A DNA stretch of 5,568 nt, taken from contig JABMMT010000075.1 in NCBI GenBank assembly GCA_013205155.1, forward strand, positions 1-5,568, given 5' to 3'. The DNA is from Betaproteobacteria bacterium (lineage in GTDB: Bacteria; Pseudomonadota; Gammaproteobacteria; Burkholderiales; Burkholderiaceae). Below, piece after piece: positions 1-5,568 of the stretch (position 1 is its first letter; the number at the start of each line of letters is the position of its first letter). The translations under genes and the position numbers were made by a program. The notes under the pieces are model-generated. The model did not search any database, was not told the DNA's origin, and worked only from the letters and a program-made list of their open reading frames with translations.

Positions 1-1125
1 ATTTGGAGTCCGATTGATGCTGCAAATGCAAAAATCCTCCTAAACGGAAAAGTCGATGTCTACACCCTTGGAGGAGTCTGGACTAAGGTCCTGGAAGCAC
101 AAAATGCATGGTTAGCTCAGGGTAATGCCAGTAACAAAACATTGATATTTGACGCTTCTCAGGTAAGCTCATTAGATGGCGCAGGCATGGCGTTTCTAAT
201 TGATATTCAAGAGTCCCAACAAAAAGCTGGCGGCACCTTTACTTTGGTCGGTCTGGATGCTCGCTACCAACCCCTCTTAAAAGAATTCAATCCCATCACT
301 AATTTATTTCCAGCTCCTGCAGTCAAACCGCAGAGAAGTTTCATCGTCAGCGCTGGCATGGCCACGCAGAATTTATTGGACGACACCAAAGGCTTAGTTA
401 CCTTTGCTGGACATTTATCTGCAGATTTGGTCTGGTCACTCATGCACCCACGCCAAGTGCGCTGGGGTGATTTTGTCAATGCAGCAGTACAAGCAGGCAT
501 TGCTGCTTTGCCAATAGTGGGCTTGGTTTCATTTCTGATTGGTGTCATTTTGTCTTTTCAGGCTGCCATTGGCATGCAGCAATTTGGGGCAACCTCTTTT
601 GTGGGTCCAATAGCTGCTTTAGGGATTGTTCGCGAAATGGGGCCATTAATTACTGCCATTTTGCTTGCTGGACGTTCTTCTGCCGCATTTGCTGCAGAAA
701 TTGGCACGATGACCGTTAATAGTGAGGTTGATGCATTGGTCACTGGCGGATTAAGTCCAATTCGATTTTTAGTGGTGCCGCGTGTTCTTGCAGGAATCTT
801 GGTCATGCCCATTTTGACTTTGTATGCTGATATTGTCAGCATCTTGGCATCGATGTTGACGATGCTGGCATACGGTATTCCATTTATTAATTTTTACAAC
901 GGCATGATAGCTGCAGTCGGGATTGAAGACGTTGCATCGGGACTTATAAAAGCAACACTCTTTGGCGTGGTTGTTTCTGCTGTAGGCTGCCTTAGAGGTA
1001 TGCAGACGGGAACGGGTGCAGCAGCAGTAGGTATTTCTGCCACTAAGGCTGTGGTGAGTAGCATTGTGATGATCGTACTGGTAGATGGTGTTTTTGCTGT
1101 GATCTCCTATAGGACAGGCTTCTAA
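1..1125 (+). CDS. MlaE-type ABC transporter permease with N-terminal STAS domain (5' end cut by window)
   Basis: Inner-membrane permease of an MCE-type lipid transporter. The frame is open from base 1 to TAA at 1123-1125, giving 374 visible residues. An internal TTG at 142 would cut the STAS domain in half, so the true start lies just left of the window. Visible residues 12-97 form a STAS (MlaB-like) domain, with the strand-turn-helix FDASQVSSLDGAGMAFL at about 50-66. From about residue 115 comes the MlaE domain: an amphipathic helix (VRWGDFVNAA), several hydrophobic segments, and the family core REMGP (211-215) followed by AGR...AAEIGTM...EVDAL (about 223-246). In E. coli the STAS protein MlaB is separate; here it is fused. 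The G at residue 60 replaces the functionally important Thr52 of MlaB. The stop overlaps the next start (TAATG), implying translational coupling with the ATPase. Family assignment is secure; the transported lipid and direction are not visible. Confidence 0.93.
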   Translation: MWSPIDAANAKILLNGKVDVYTLGGVWTKVLEAQNAWLAQGNASNKTLIFDASQVSSLDGAGMAFLIDIQESQQKAGGTFTLVGLDARYQPLLKEFNPITNLFPAPAVKPQRSFIVSAGMATQNLLDDTKGLVTFAGHLSADLVWSLMHPRQVRWGDFVNAAVQAGIAALPIVGLVSFLIGVILSFQAAIGMQQFGATSFVGPIAALGIVREMGPLITAILLAGRSSAAFAAEIGTMTVNSEVDALVTGGLSPIRFLVVPRVLAGILVMPILTLYADIVSILASMLTMLAYGIPFINFYNGMIAAVGIEDVASGLIKATLFGVVVSAVGCLRGMQTGTGAAAVGISATKAVVSSIVMIVLVDGVFAVISYRTGF

Positions 1126-1901
1126 TGGCGATTGATCATCCAAGCTCGTACGCGATTGACGTACAAAATCTGACTGTTGGATATGGATCTAATGTACTGA
1201 TGAAGGATCTCAATTTCACTGTTAATAATAGTGAAATTTTTGTAATCTTAGGTGGATCAGGTTGTGGTAAATCCAGTCTTCTCAAAAATCTATTTGGACT
1301 CTATGAGCCGCTCTCTGGGGATGTTTTTATCGAAGGTCAAAATATCACTACCGCCTATGGTGTAGAGCGCCAAAAGATTATGACTAGCTTTGGAGTGATG
1401 TATCAGCAAGGCGCTTTATTTGGCTCAATGAATTTATTGGATAACGTCACACTTTTTATGCAGGAATATACCCAGCTTAGCCAAAGTGAAATGAATCTTT
1501 TGGCGCGCTGTAAGTTAGATTTAGTGGGATTACTTCCTTATGAGTCCTACATGCCTAGTGAAATTAGTGGAGGCATGCAAAAAAGGGCAGCTATTGCACG
1601 TGCGATGGCGCTTGATCCCAAAATCTTATTTTTAGATGAACCATCAGCCGGACTAGATCCTATTACGTCGGCAGATCTTGATAGTACGATTATCGATCTA
1701 TCAAAAAATTTAGGTATTACCTTTGTAATCGTTTCCCATGAATTAGCGAGCATTTATGCTATTGCTGATAAGGTCATTATGTTGGACAAGGGCGCCAAAG
1801 GCATTATTGCTGAAGGTGATCCCAAGGTTTTAAGAGATACCAGCAGCGATCCACGGGTCCATCAATTCTTTAATCGCATTATGAGCAAGGATGTAGCATG
1901 A
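1125..1901 (+). CDS. MlaF-type ABC transporter ATP-binding protein
   Basis: Cytoplasmic ATPase (258 aa) that powers the adjacent MlaE-type permease. All ABC motifs are intact: Walker A GGSGCGKS (43-50), Q-loop at Q94 in the MlaF-like context YQQGALFGSMNLLDNV, signature SGGMQKR (148-154), Walker B LFLDE ending at D171-E172, D-loop SAGLD (174-178) and H-loop His205. The QxGALF and SGGMxKRAAIARA forms are typical of the MlaF/Mce ATPase branch rather than of importers in general. The length is normal for the family. The start ATG overlaps the permease stop (TAATG), with an AGGA at 1111-1114 as a plausible ribosome binding site; the stop overlaps the next start (ATGA). I see no defect, so it should be catalytically active. 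Confidence 0.96.
   Translation: MAIDHPSSYAIDVQNLTVGYGSNVLMKDLNFTVNNSEIFVILGGSGCGKSSLLKNLFGLYEPLSGDVFIEGQNITTAYGVERQKIMTSFGVMYQQGALFGSMNLLDNVTLFMQEYTQLSQSEMNLLARCKLDLVGLLPYESYMPSEISGGMQKRAAIARAMALDPKILFLDEPSAGLDPITSADLDSTIIDLSKNLGITFVIVSHELASIYAIADKVIMLDKGAKGIIAEGDPKVLRDTSSDPRVHQFFNRIMSKDVA
1212..1238. repeat. AT-rich inverted repeat followed by a T-run inside the ATPase gene
   Basis: Arms 1212-1223 and 1227-1238 pair over 12 bp around a 3-base loop. Nine outer pairs are perfect, there is one G-U pair at 1221/1229, and two inner A-T pairs. Five Ts (1237-1241) overlap and follow the right arm, so it resembles a weak intrinsic terminator. It contains only two G-C pairs and lies within codons about 30-38 of an intact ATPase gene. 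The repeat is seen directly; any role is uncertain and chance in AT-rich DNA is quite possible. Confidence 0.4.
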
Positions 1902-2830
1902 GTAATAACTCTAACCCCAATTATTTTCGTCTCGGCGCCTTTGTACTTGTCGCAATCGGAGTACTTATCGCAGTCATTTTAACTTTTGGTTCAGGCAAGT
2001 TCTTCAAACAAGCTTTTTACTTAGAGACCTATATTAAGCAATCTGTTACAGGCCTAGATGCTGGTGCTGCTGTTCGTTTTAGGGGTGTGAAGATTGGGCA
2101 AGTGACTTCAATCGGATTAACAGGAGATACCTATGAAAAAGATCTACCGTTTGATCAAAGAAAGCAGTATGTAGTAGTGCGCATGAAAATTTTTGGAGAA
2201 GAGCTGACAAGAGAGCAGTTAAATCATTTCGTAAAGGAAAATCTGCGCGCTCGGGTTAAGTCAATGGGCATTACGGGTGTGAATTATATTGAATTCGACT
2301 TTGTAAAAAACGCTTCAGAATACCCACCTTTACCTTTTACATGGGATCCTATGTACCCGGTAATGCCAGCCATGCCAAATGAGACTGATGAAATCATTTC
2401 TGGTATACAAAAGTTTATCGCCTCAGCAAATGAAATGAATATCGAGCGAACTCAGAAAAAATTAGACGATGTCTTAATGAATTTAAATACTATGATGGTT
2501 GGTGATAGTAAGGGTAATGAAGGATTTATAAGATCGGTTAAAGACCTCAATCTTTTGCTATCTCGTATTGCTAAAGTAACCGACAAAGATGAGTTGAATA
2601 TTCTGATGCGTGAGCTTGTCGGGGCAGTGGCCTCCTTACGTCAAACCATCACCAGTATTCAGGGTGATACTGGAGCTACATTAGAAAATCTCAAGCAAAC
2701 CAGCGAAAACCTCAATGAGCTTAGTCGTATCGCAAGTCAGTCGCCTGCGAGTCTGATTTGGGCAGAGCCGCCACCGAAGATCGTGTTGCCGATGAATGGC
2801 ACACAAAGTCCATCAGGAGCTCCAAAATGA
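1898..2830 (+). CDS. MCE/MlaD-family protein, single-pass, with long C-terminal helical region
   Basis: Periplasmic lipid-binding subunit anchored in the inner membrane (310 aa). Residues 1-10 are a short cytoplasmic tail and 11-31 a transmembrane helix. About 39-134 is one MCE domain, with the pattern SVTGLDAGAAVRFRGVKIGQV (about 49-69, split here by eye) and the later GITGVNYIEF (124-133). About 160-280 is predicted mostly helical, with amphipathic stretches, and the end is Pro-rich (PASLIWAEPPPK, about 283-294). E. coli MlaD is roughly 180 residues, so the tail is much longer. By family knowledge MCE proteins form hexamers with a central hydrophobic channel, and such a tail could extend the channel across the periplasm. 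The start overlaps the ATPase stop (ATGA) and has AAGGA at 1887-1891, six bases upstream. The stop overlaps the lipoprotein start. Confidence 0.93.
   Translation: MSNNSNPNYFRLGAFVLVAIGVLIAVILTFGSGKFFKQAFYLETYIKQSVTGLDAGAAVRFRGVKIGQVTSIGLTGDTYEKDLPFDQRKQYVVVRMKIFGEELTREQLNHFVKENLRARVKSMGITGVNYIEFDFVKNASEYPPLPFTWDPMYPVMPAMPNETDEIISGIQKFIASANEMNIERTQKKLDDVLMNLNTMMVGDSKGNEGFIRSVKDLNLLLSRIAKVTDKDELNILMRELVGAVASLRQTITSIQGDTGATLENLKQTSENLNELSRIASQSPASLIWAEPPPKIVLPMNGTQSPSGAPK
2815..2819 (+). promoter_or_regulatory. Ribosome binding site that fixes the lipoprotein start
   Basis: AGGAG lies seven bases before ATG 2827, ideal spacing. It selects that ATG over an in-frame TTG at 2758, which would add 23 charged residues ahead of the lipoprotein signal peptide. 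It sits inside the last codons of the MCE gene. Confidence 0.85.
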
Positions 2831-3453
2831 AGCACTTTATTCTGATTACAGTAGCACTGTTGACTCTAGTCGCTTGTTCTTTACCAACACGCGCACCCGT
2901 AGCACCTAGTGCATGGATGGTTGCTCCAGAGCGCACAGGAGCACCTTATAAACCTAGGACAGAATACTGGTTAAAAATTGGCGCTATCTCAGTAGCCCCC
3001 CCTTTTGATGGAAGGTCTTTGGTATATCGTTTGGGCGATCAGCGCTATGAAAAAGATTTTTATAACGTCTATTCTGCAATTCCTGCAGAAATGATTGCCA
3101 GTGCTGAACGTAAATGGTTTAATCAAGCCAATATTTTTTCCCTTACCATGGGTGAGGGAAATAGCTTCTTCCCTTTTTATTCACTCCAAACAACCATTAA
3201 TGATTTTTATGGCGATTATCGCGTGCGTCCAGAAGCAGTGGTGTCAATTGAGTTTGTACTGGCTGTTGCCAATGCCGGTAAAGGCAATCCCATTATTGGT
3301 GTAAATCGCTATTCGAGGCGGATCGCTCTTAAAGACAATACACCTGAGGCGCTTGTATTAGGTCAGCAGCAAGCGCTTGCCGAGATCTTTAAGGAATATG
3401 AGGCGCAGCTTTATCAATATGCAGGAAATTTACCAAAACCTTTAGGACAGTAG
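2827..3453 (+). CDS. PqiC-like ABC-type transport auxiliary lipoprotein
   Basis: Predicted outer-membrane lipoprotein of 208 aa, the fourth component of the MCE transporter. MKHFILITVALLTLVAC is a classic lipoprotein signal peptide: basic residues, a hydrophobic core, and lipobox LVAC with the acylated Cys at 17. Ser follows at +2, so there is no Asp inner-membrane retention signal and outer-membrane sorting is expected. The mature part shows the ABC_trans_aux (PqiC/DUF330-like) pattern: a strand YWLKIGAISVAPPFDGRSL (about 47-66), then VYRLGDQRYEKDFYNVYSAIPAEMI (about 67-91, read in two pieces), and a C-terminal helix rich in Gln and Glu. In the Pqi system PqiC is an outer-membrane lipoprotein that receives the MCE needle, and the same role is inferred here. 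The start is set by AGGAG at 2815-2819 and overlaps the MCE stop (ATGA). No clear terminator follows. Confidence 0.9.
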   Translation: MKHFILITVALLTLVACSLPTRAPVAPSAWMVAPERTGAPYKPRTEYWLKIGAISVAPPFDGRSLVYRLGDQRYEKDFYNVYSAIPAEMIASAERKWFNQANIFSLTMGEGNSFFPFYSLQTTINDFYGDYRVRPEAVVSIEFVLAVANAGKGNPIIGVNRYSRRIALKDNTPEALVLGQQQALAEIFKEYEAQLYQYAGNLPKPLGQ

Positions 3454-3487
3454 TTGTATAAAATCGTTTATGTCTTACTCTTACATA

Positions 3488-3595
3488 ATGACAAATGAGT
3501 ATGCATGGATTAATGTCAATGGGCCTGAGGTTTTTTCTAAAGAAATTAAAGCGGAGTTCTCAGTTTATAAAGAGTTAGTAGCAAAGCAAACATGA
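3488..3595 (+). CDS. Small possible ORF in the gap, 35 aa, unrecognised
   Basis: ATG 3488 to TGA 3593-3595 encodes 35 residues starting MTNEYAWINVNGPEVFSKEI. An in-frame ATG at 3470 would give 41 residues. No Shine-Dalgarno sequence precedes either start, which argues against a translated gene. The composition looks protein-like (a Trp, and a likely C-terminal amphipathic helix KEIKAEFSVYKELVAKQ). The pattern PEVFSKEIKAEFSVYKELV loosely recalls the C-terminal helix of Bug/TctC-type periplasmic binding proteins, so it could be a decayed gene end; this is a weak impression from memory. The rest of the 175-base gap shows no terminator, tRNA or convincing promoter. Confidence 0.25.
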   Translation: MTNEYAWINVNGPEVFSKEIKAEFSVYKELVAKQT

Positions 3596-3615
3596 CAACT
3601 AGATGAAACATAAAT

Positions 3616-3625
3616 AGGCGGGGGA
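3616..3625 (+). promoter_or_regulatory. G-rich ribosome binding site of the SDR gene
   Basis: AGGCGGGGGA ends only three bases before ATG 3629, closer than the usual 5-9. The leading AGG (3616-3618) is ten bases away, so the anti-SD could pair at several registers. It supports ATG 3629 as the start, which also matches the usual SDR N-terminus (a short lead into the first beta strand, GKVALV). Confidence 0.55.
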
Positions 3626-3628
3626 TAT

Positions 3629-4414
3629 ATGGATTTAGGTATCAAGGGTAAAGTTGCTTTAGTGATGGCTTCAAGCCGCGGCCTTGGACAGGCAATGGCA
3701 GTCTCACTGGCTAAGGAGGGTGTCAAGGTTGCTGTTACTGGTCGAAACCCTGAAGGGTTAAAAAAATCTGTTGAGCTCATTGAGGCGCTTGGTGGGGTTG
3801 CCATTGCTCTCAATTGGGATTTATCCGATCACTCTGTGATTGACGGCTTCGTTTCGAGAGTAGAGCAAGAGCTTGGTCCAATTGATATCTTGATTAACAA
3901 TACTGGTGGACCGCCTCCAACTTCGGCGACCGGACAAGACCCAGCTTTATGGCAAAAAAGTTTTAACGATATGGTACTTTCATTAATTGCCATTACGGAC
4001 CGTGTATTACCTGGCATGCGTGAACGCAAGTGGGGACGCATTATTACGAGCACGACTTCAGGTGCGATTGCTCCAATTAAAAACTTGGCGATTTCTAATA
4101 CACTTCGTGCAGCTTTATCGGCGTGGTCTAAAACCTTGGCATCTGAAGTGGCTGCAGAAGGTATTACCGTCAATATCATCATGCCTGGACGCGTTGCTAC
4201 AGAGCGTTTGCGTCAACTTGATGAAGCTCGAGCTAAGCGAGAATCTATTGCTTATGAAGAAGTGGTGAAATCGAGTTTGCGCTTAATTCCAATGGGGCGC
4301 TATGGAAATCCTACTGAATACGGTGACGCAGCTGCATTCTTAGCCAGCCAAAATGCTTCCTATATTACGGGTACTGTCATGCGGGTAGATGGCGGTCAGA
4401 CACAAGCAGTTTGA
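3629..4414 (+). CDS. SDR-family oxidoreductase-like protein with atypical active site
   Basis: A 261-aa Rossmann-fold protein of the short-chain dehydrogenase/reductase superfamily, FabG-like in layout and presumably cytoplasmic. Strand 1 GKVALV (7-12) leads to MASSRGLG (13-20), where canonical TGxxxGxG has lost its first Gly (Ala14). Other landmarks: TGRNPEGL (37-44, cofactor-binding region), D64 after strand 3, NNTGGPPP (90-97) in place of NNAG, S/T cluster ITSTTSG (139-145), PGRVAT (186-191) and RVDGG (252-256). The catalytic YxxxK is missing: aligned on the helix it reads SNTLR (156-160), with Ser for Tyr and Arg for Lys. By family knowledge there is an SDR subgroup described as FabG-like with imperfect cofactor and catalytic motifs, often with NNxGGPPP and SNxxR, and this protein looks like a member. 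Its reaction, if any, is unknown. It follows the MCE operon after a 175-base gap, and its TGA overlaps the next start. Confidence 0.9.
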   Translation: MDLGIKGKVALVMASSRGLGQAMAVSLAKEGVKVAVTGRNPEGLKKSVELIEALGGVAIALNWDLSDHSVIDGFVSRVEQELGPIDILINNTGGPPPTSATGQDPALWQKSFNDMVLSLIAITDRVLPGMRERKWGRIITSTTSGAIAPIKNLAISNTLRAALSAWSKTLASEVAAEGITVNIIMPGRVATERLRQLDEARAKRESIAYEEVVKSSLRLIPMGRYGNPTEYGDAAAFLASQNASYITGTVMRVDGGQTQAV

Positions 4415-5568
4415 GCGGATTTTTATCTCGCCTTTTTAAGGGCTTAAGCCAAGAGCTACGATCAACTGAACTAGTTTGGTTGATCGTAGCTTTAACGCTA
4501 TCCGTTACAGCTCTATCGAGCGTTAGCTTCTTAGCTGACCGTATGCAAAGAACTTTTGCATTTGATGCGCGACAACTACTTGCCTCTGACTTATTACTTG
4601 CCTCTGATCAGCCTTTACCTGAGCGCTTTATACAAGAGGCTCAAAATAGACGTCTTCGTATAGCTGATACGGTGGTATTTCCCTCCATGGCAAGCTCAGG
4701 GGATCACAGTAAGCTTGCTTCATTAAAAGCGGTCAGTGATCAGTATCCTTTGCGCGGTGCCTTGCGAGTAGAGCCAGTGAAGCAACAATCTGCTCTTGCA
4801 GGGCCACCACCTGGAAGCGTTTGGGTTGATGCAGCAATGCTTGCAACTCTGAAAGCATCAGTAGGCGATCGATTGAAGTTAGGAAACACTCAATTTGTGA
4901 TTGACGGCGTTTTAACTCAGGAGCTAGATCGTGGTGCTGGCTTTATGAATTTTGCTCCTAGAGTCATGATGTCTTTGAGCGATTTACCAAAAACAGGCTT
5001 AGTTGGTTTGGGCAGCAGAGTAACTTATCGACTATTACTGGCGGGCACTGATTCTGATATACGAGCTTATGAACAGTGGGCAACTACTGAAATAGATAAG
5101 CAAGGCTTGAGGGGAGTGAGGTTAGAGTCTCTGGAAAATGCTCAGCCTATGATGCGCAAAACCTTGGATCGTGCAGAGCGTTTTTTATCACTCATCGCTT
5201 TGTTAACAGCAATGGTTTCGGCTGTGGCAATTGCCCTATCCTCTCGCCGCTATGTCCTCAAGCAAGCGGATTCCTGTGCGGTGCTGAAGTGCCTAGGGGC
5301 TAGTTCTTCCAATATCTTTAAAAAACAATTACTAACACTATTGAGACTAGGTCTGATTGCAGCCGTTTTGGGGTCTGCTTTAGGATTCTTAATACAGCAG
5401 CTACTTCTGTTGGCGCTGGGTAATTTAGTCATGGGTAATTTACAGTCTGTTTCATTCTGGCCTGTGCTGTGGAGCGCCACCTTATCTTGGTTTCTACTAA
5501 TGGGTTTTGCACTCCCACCACTATTAGGATTAGTGAAAGTTTCACCGGTTCGATTAATTAGAAAAGAG
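4411..5568 (+). CDS. YbbP-like FtsX/MacB-type ABC transporter permease (3' end beyond window)
   Basis: N-terminal half (386 residues visible, no stop) of a large inner-membrane ABC permease; E. coli YbbP is about 804 aa. The start is probably TTG 4411, overlapping the SDR stop as TTGA. No ATG lies near in this frame upstream, and the N-terminus from here matches YbbP in length. TM1 is about 22-42 (LVWLIVALTLSVTALSSV), followed by ADRMQ as in YbbP SDRME. Residues about 45-250 are a periplasmic MacB-PCD-like domain, including GAGFMNFAPRVMMSLSDLPK (175-194) and GSRVTYR (201-207), which closely match YbbP. The first FtsX domain follows: TM about 257-277, the cytoplasmic loop with AVLKCLGAS (290-298), and two more TMs to about 370. 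A duplicated second FtsX half is expected beyond the edge. YbbP works with the ATPase YbbA in E. coli; no ATPase of that kind is in the window. Its substrate is not established. Confidence 0.9.
   Translation, partial: MSGFLSRLFKGLSQELRSTELVWLIVALTLSVTALSSVSFLADRMQRTFAFDARQLLASDLLLASDQPLPERFIQEAQNRRLRIADTVVFPSMASSGDHSKLASLKAVSDQYPLRGALRVEPVKQQSALAGPPPGSVWVDAAMLATLKASVGDRLKLGNTQFVIDGVLTQELDRGAGFMNFAPRVMMSLSDLPKTGLVGLGSRVTYRLLLAGTDSDIRAYEQWATTEIDKQGLRGVRLESLENAQPMMRKTLDRAERFLSLIALLTAMVSAVAIALSSRRYVLKQADSCAVLKCLGASSSNIFKKQLLTLLRLGLIAAVLGSALGFLIQQLLLLALGNLVMGNLQSVSFWPVLWSATLSWFLLMGFALPPLLGLVKVSPVRLIRKE
4441..4450. repeat. 10-bp perfect palindrome just before the long hairpin
   Basis: GGCTTAAGCC reads the same on both strands and lies within codons 11-14 of the permease, three bases before the paired arm of the long inverted repeat. 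With no loop it is more plausible as a protein-binding site than an RNA hairpin. A 10-bp palindrome alone is not rare, so its significance rests on its position. Confidence 0.4.
4452..4493. repeat. Long inverted repeat / RNA hairpin at the start of the YbbP-like gene
   Basis: Arms 4454-4466 (AGCTACGATCAAC) and 4479-4491 (GTTGATCGTAGCT) are perfect 13-bp reverse complements. In RNA the stem extends inward by U-G, G-U, A-U, A-U to a 4-base loop CUAG (4471-4474), and outward by G4453-U4492 and A4452-U4493, giving 19 pairs in all. Three Ts (4491-4493) begin within the right arm, but the run then breaks, so it is a poor intrinsic terminator. It lies about 41 bases after the TTG start, inside codons 14-28. 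It could slow translation or transcription of the permease relative to the SDR gene; that role is inference. Confidence 0.75.
4577..4607. repeat. Short direct repeat inside the permease gene
   Basis: TACTTGCCTCTGA occurs at 4577-4589 and again at 4595-4607, an 18-base period in frame, giving LLASDLLLASD in the protein. Alignment by eye to YbbP shows no insertion here, so it is more likely chance codon reuse than a recent duplication. Confidence 0.6.

Noticed and set aside
142..144. TTG as start of the permease gene
   Set aside because: The frame is open to base 1 and the upstream codons encode the first strands and helix of the STAS domain (ILLNGKVDVYTLGGVW and onward). Starting at 142 would delete half the domain.
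2758..2826. N-terminal extension of the lipoprotein from TTG 2758
   Set aside because: It would put 23 charged residues ahead of a clean lipoprotein signal peptide; ATG 2827 has an ideal AGGAG and the ATGA overlap seen elsewhere in the operon.
3454..3489. Promoter with -35 TTGTAT (3454-3459) and -10 CATAAT (3484-3489)
   Set aside because: The spacer would be 24 bases, far too long for a sigma-70 promoter, and no better-spaced pair was found in the gap. The SDR gene may read through from the operon or use a promoter I cannot recognise.
3520..3538. GGGCCTGAGG followed by a T-run as an intrinsic terminator of the MCE operon
   Set aside because: The only possible stem (CCT/AGG) is three pairs with a one-base loop, which cannot fold stably.
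5417..5442. Direct repeat TGGGTAATTTA at 5417-5427 and 5432-5442
   Set aside because: It is in frame with a 15-base period (LGNLVMGNL) inside a transmembrane region of the permease; an 11-base in-frame repeat in hydrophobic coding sequence is not strong evidence of anything beyond codon reuse.
5250..5480. Reverse-strand open frames such as 5250-5480, 769-1143 and 3829-4182
   Set aside because: All lie opposite well-supported genes with recognisable domains, and their translations show no domain, signal or sensible composition.

Overview
The window is about 5.6 kb of tightly packed, single-strand (+) coding DNA from a Gram-negative bacterium. Evidence for an outer membrane is a lipoprotein with a clean lipobox and an MCE (lipid) transporter. 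The moderately AT-rich coding, short overlaps and gene content would fit a streamlined betaproteobacterium such as Polynucleobacter or a relative. That placement is inference from gene content and style, not a database match.

Region 1 (1-3453) is a four-gene operon in which each stop codon overlaps the next start: (i) an MlaE-type permease with an N-terminal STAS domain, cut by the left window edge; (ii) an MlaF-type ABC ATPase; (iii) an MCE/MlaD-type substrate-binding protein with one membrane anchor and a long helical tail; (iv) a PqiC-like (ABC_trans_aux) lipoprotein. Together they should form a complete envelope lipid-transport machine. The ATPase and permease sit in the inner membrane, the MCE hexamer spans the periplasm, and the lipoprotein is the outer-membrane dock. 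The inner-membrane core is of Mla type, but the outer partner is of Pqi type, and no MlaC-like shuttle gene is present in the window.

Region 2 (3454-3628) is a 175-base gap without a convincing terminator or promoter. It holds one small possible ORF (3488-3595) and a G-rich ribosome binding site for the next gene.

Region 3 (3629-5568) holds an SDR-family oxidoreductase-like protein whose nucleotide-binding and catalytic motifs both deviate from the SDR consensus. Its stop codon overlaps the probable TTG start of a YbbP-like (FtsX/MacB-type) ABC permease, whose N-terminal half runs off the right edge. A perfect 13-bp inverted repeat, extendable to 19 pairs in RNA, lies in the first codons of that permease and is the most striking non-coding signal in the window.

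Nothing in the window is a mobile element, CRISPR array, tRNA or rRNA. I do not see a wholly new system. The points worth following are the STAS domain lacking the key Thr, the mixed Mla/Pqi architecture, the degenerate SDR coupled to a permease, and the hairpin.
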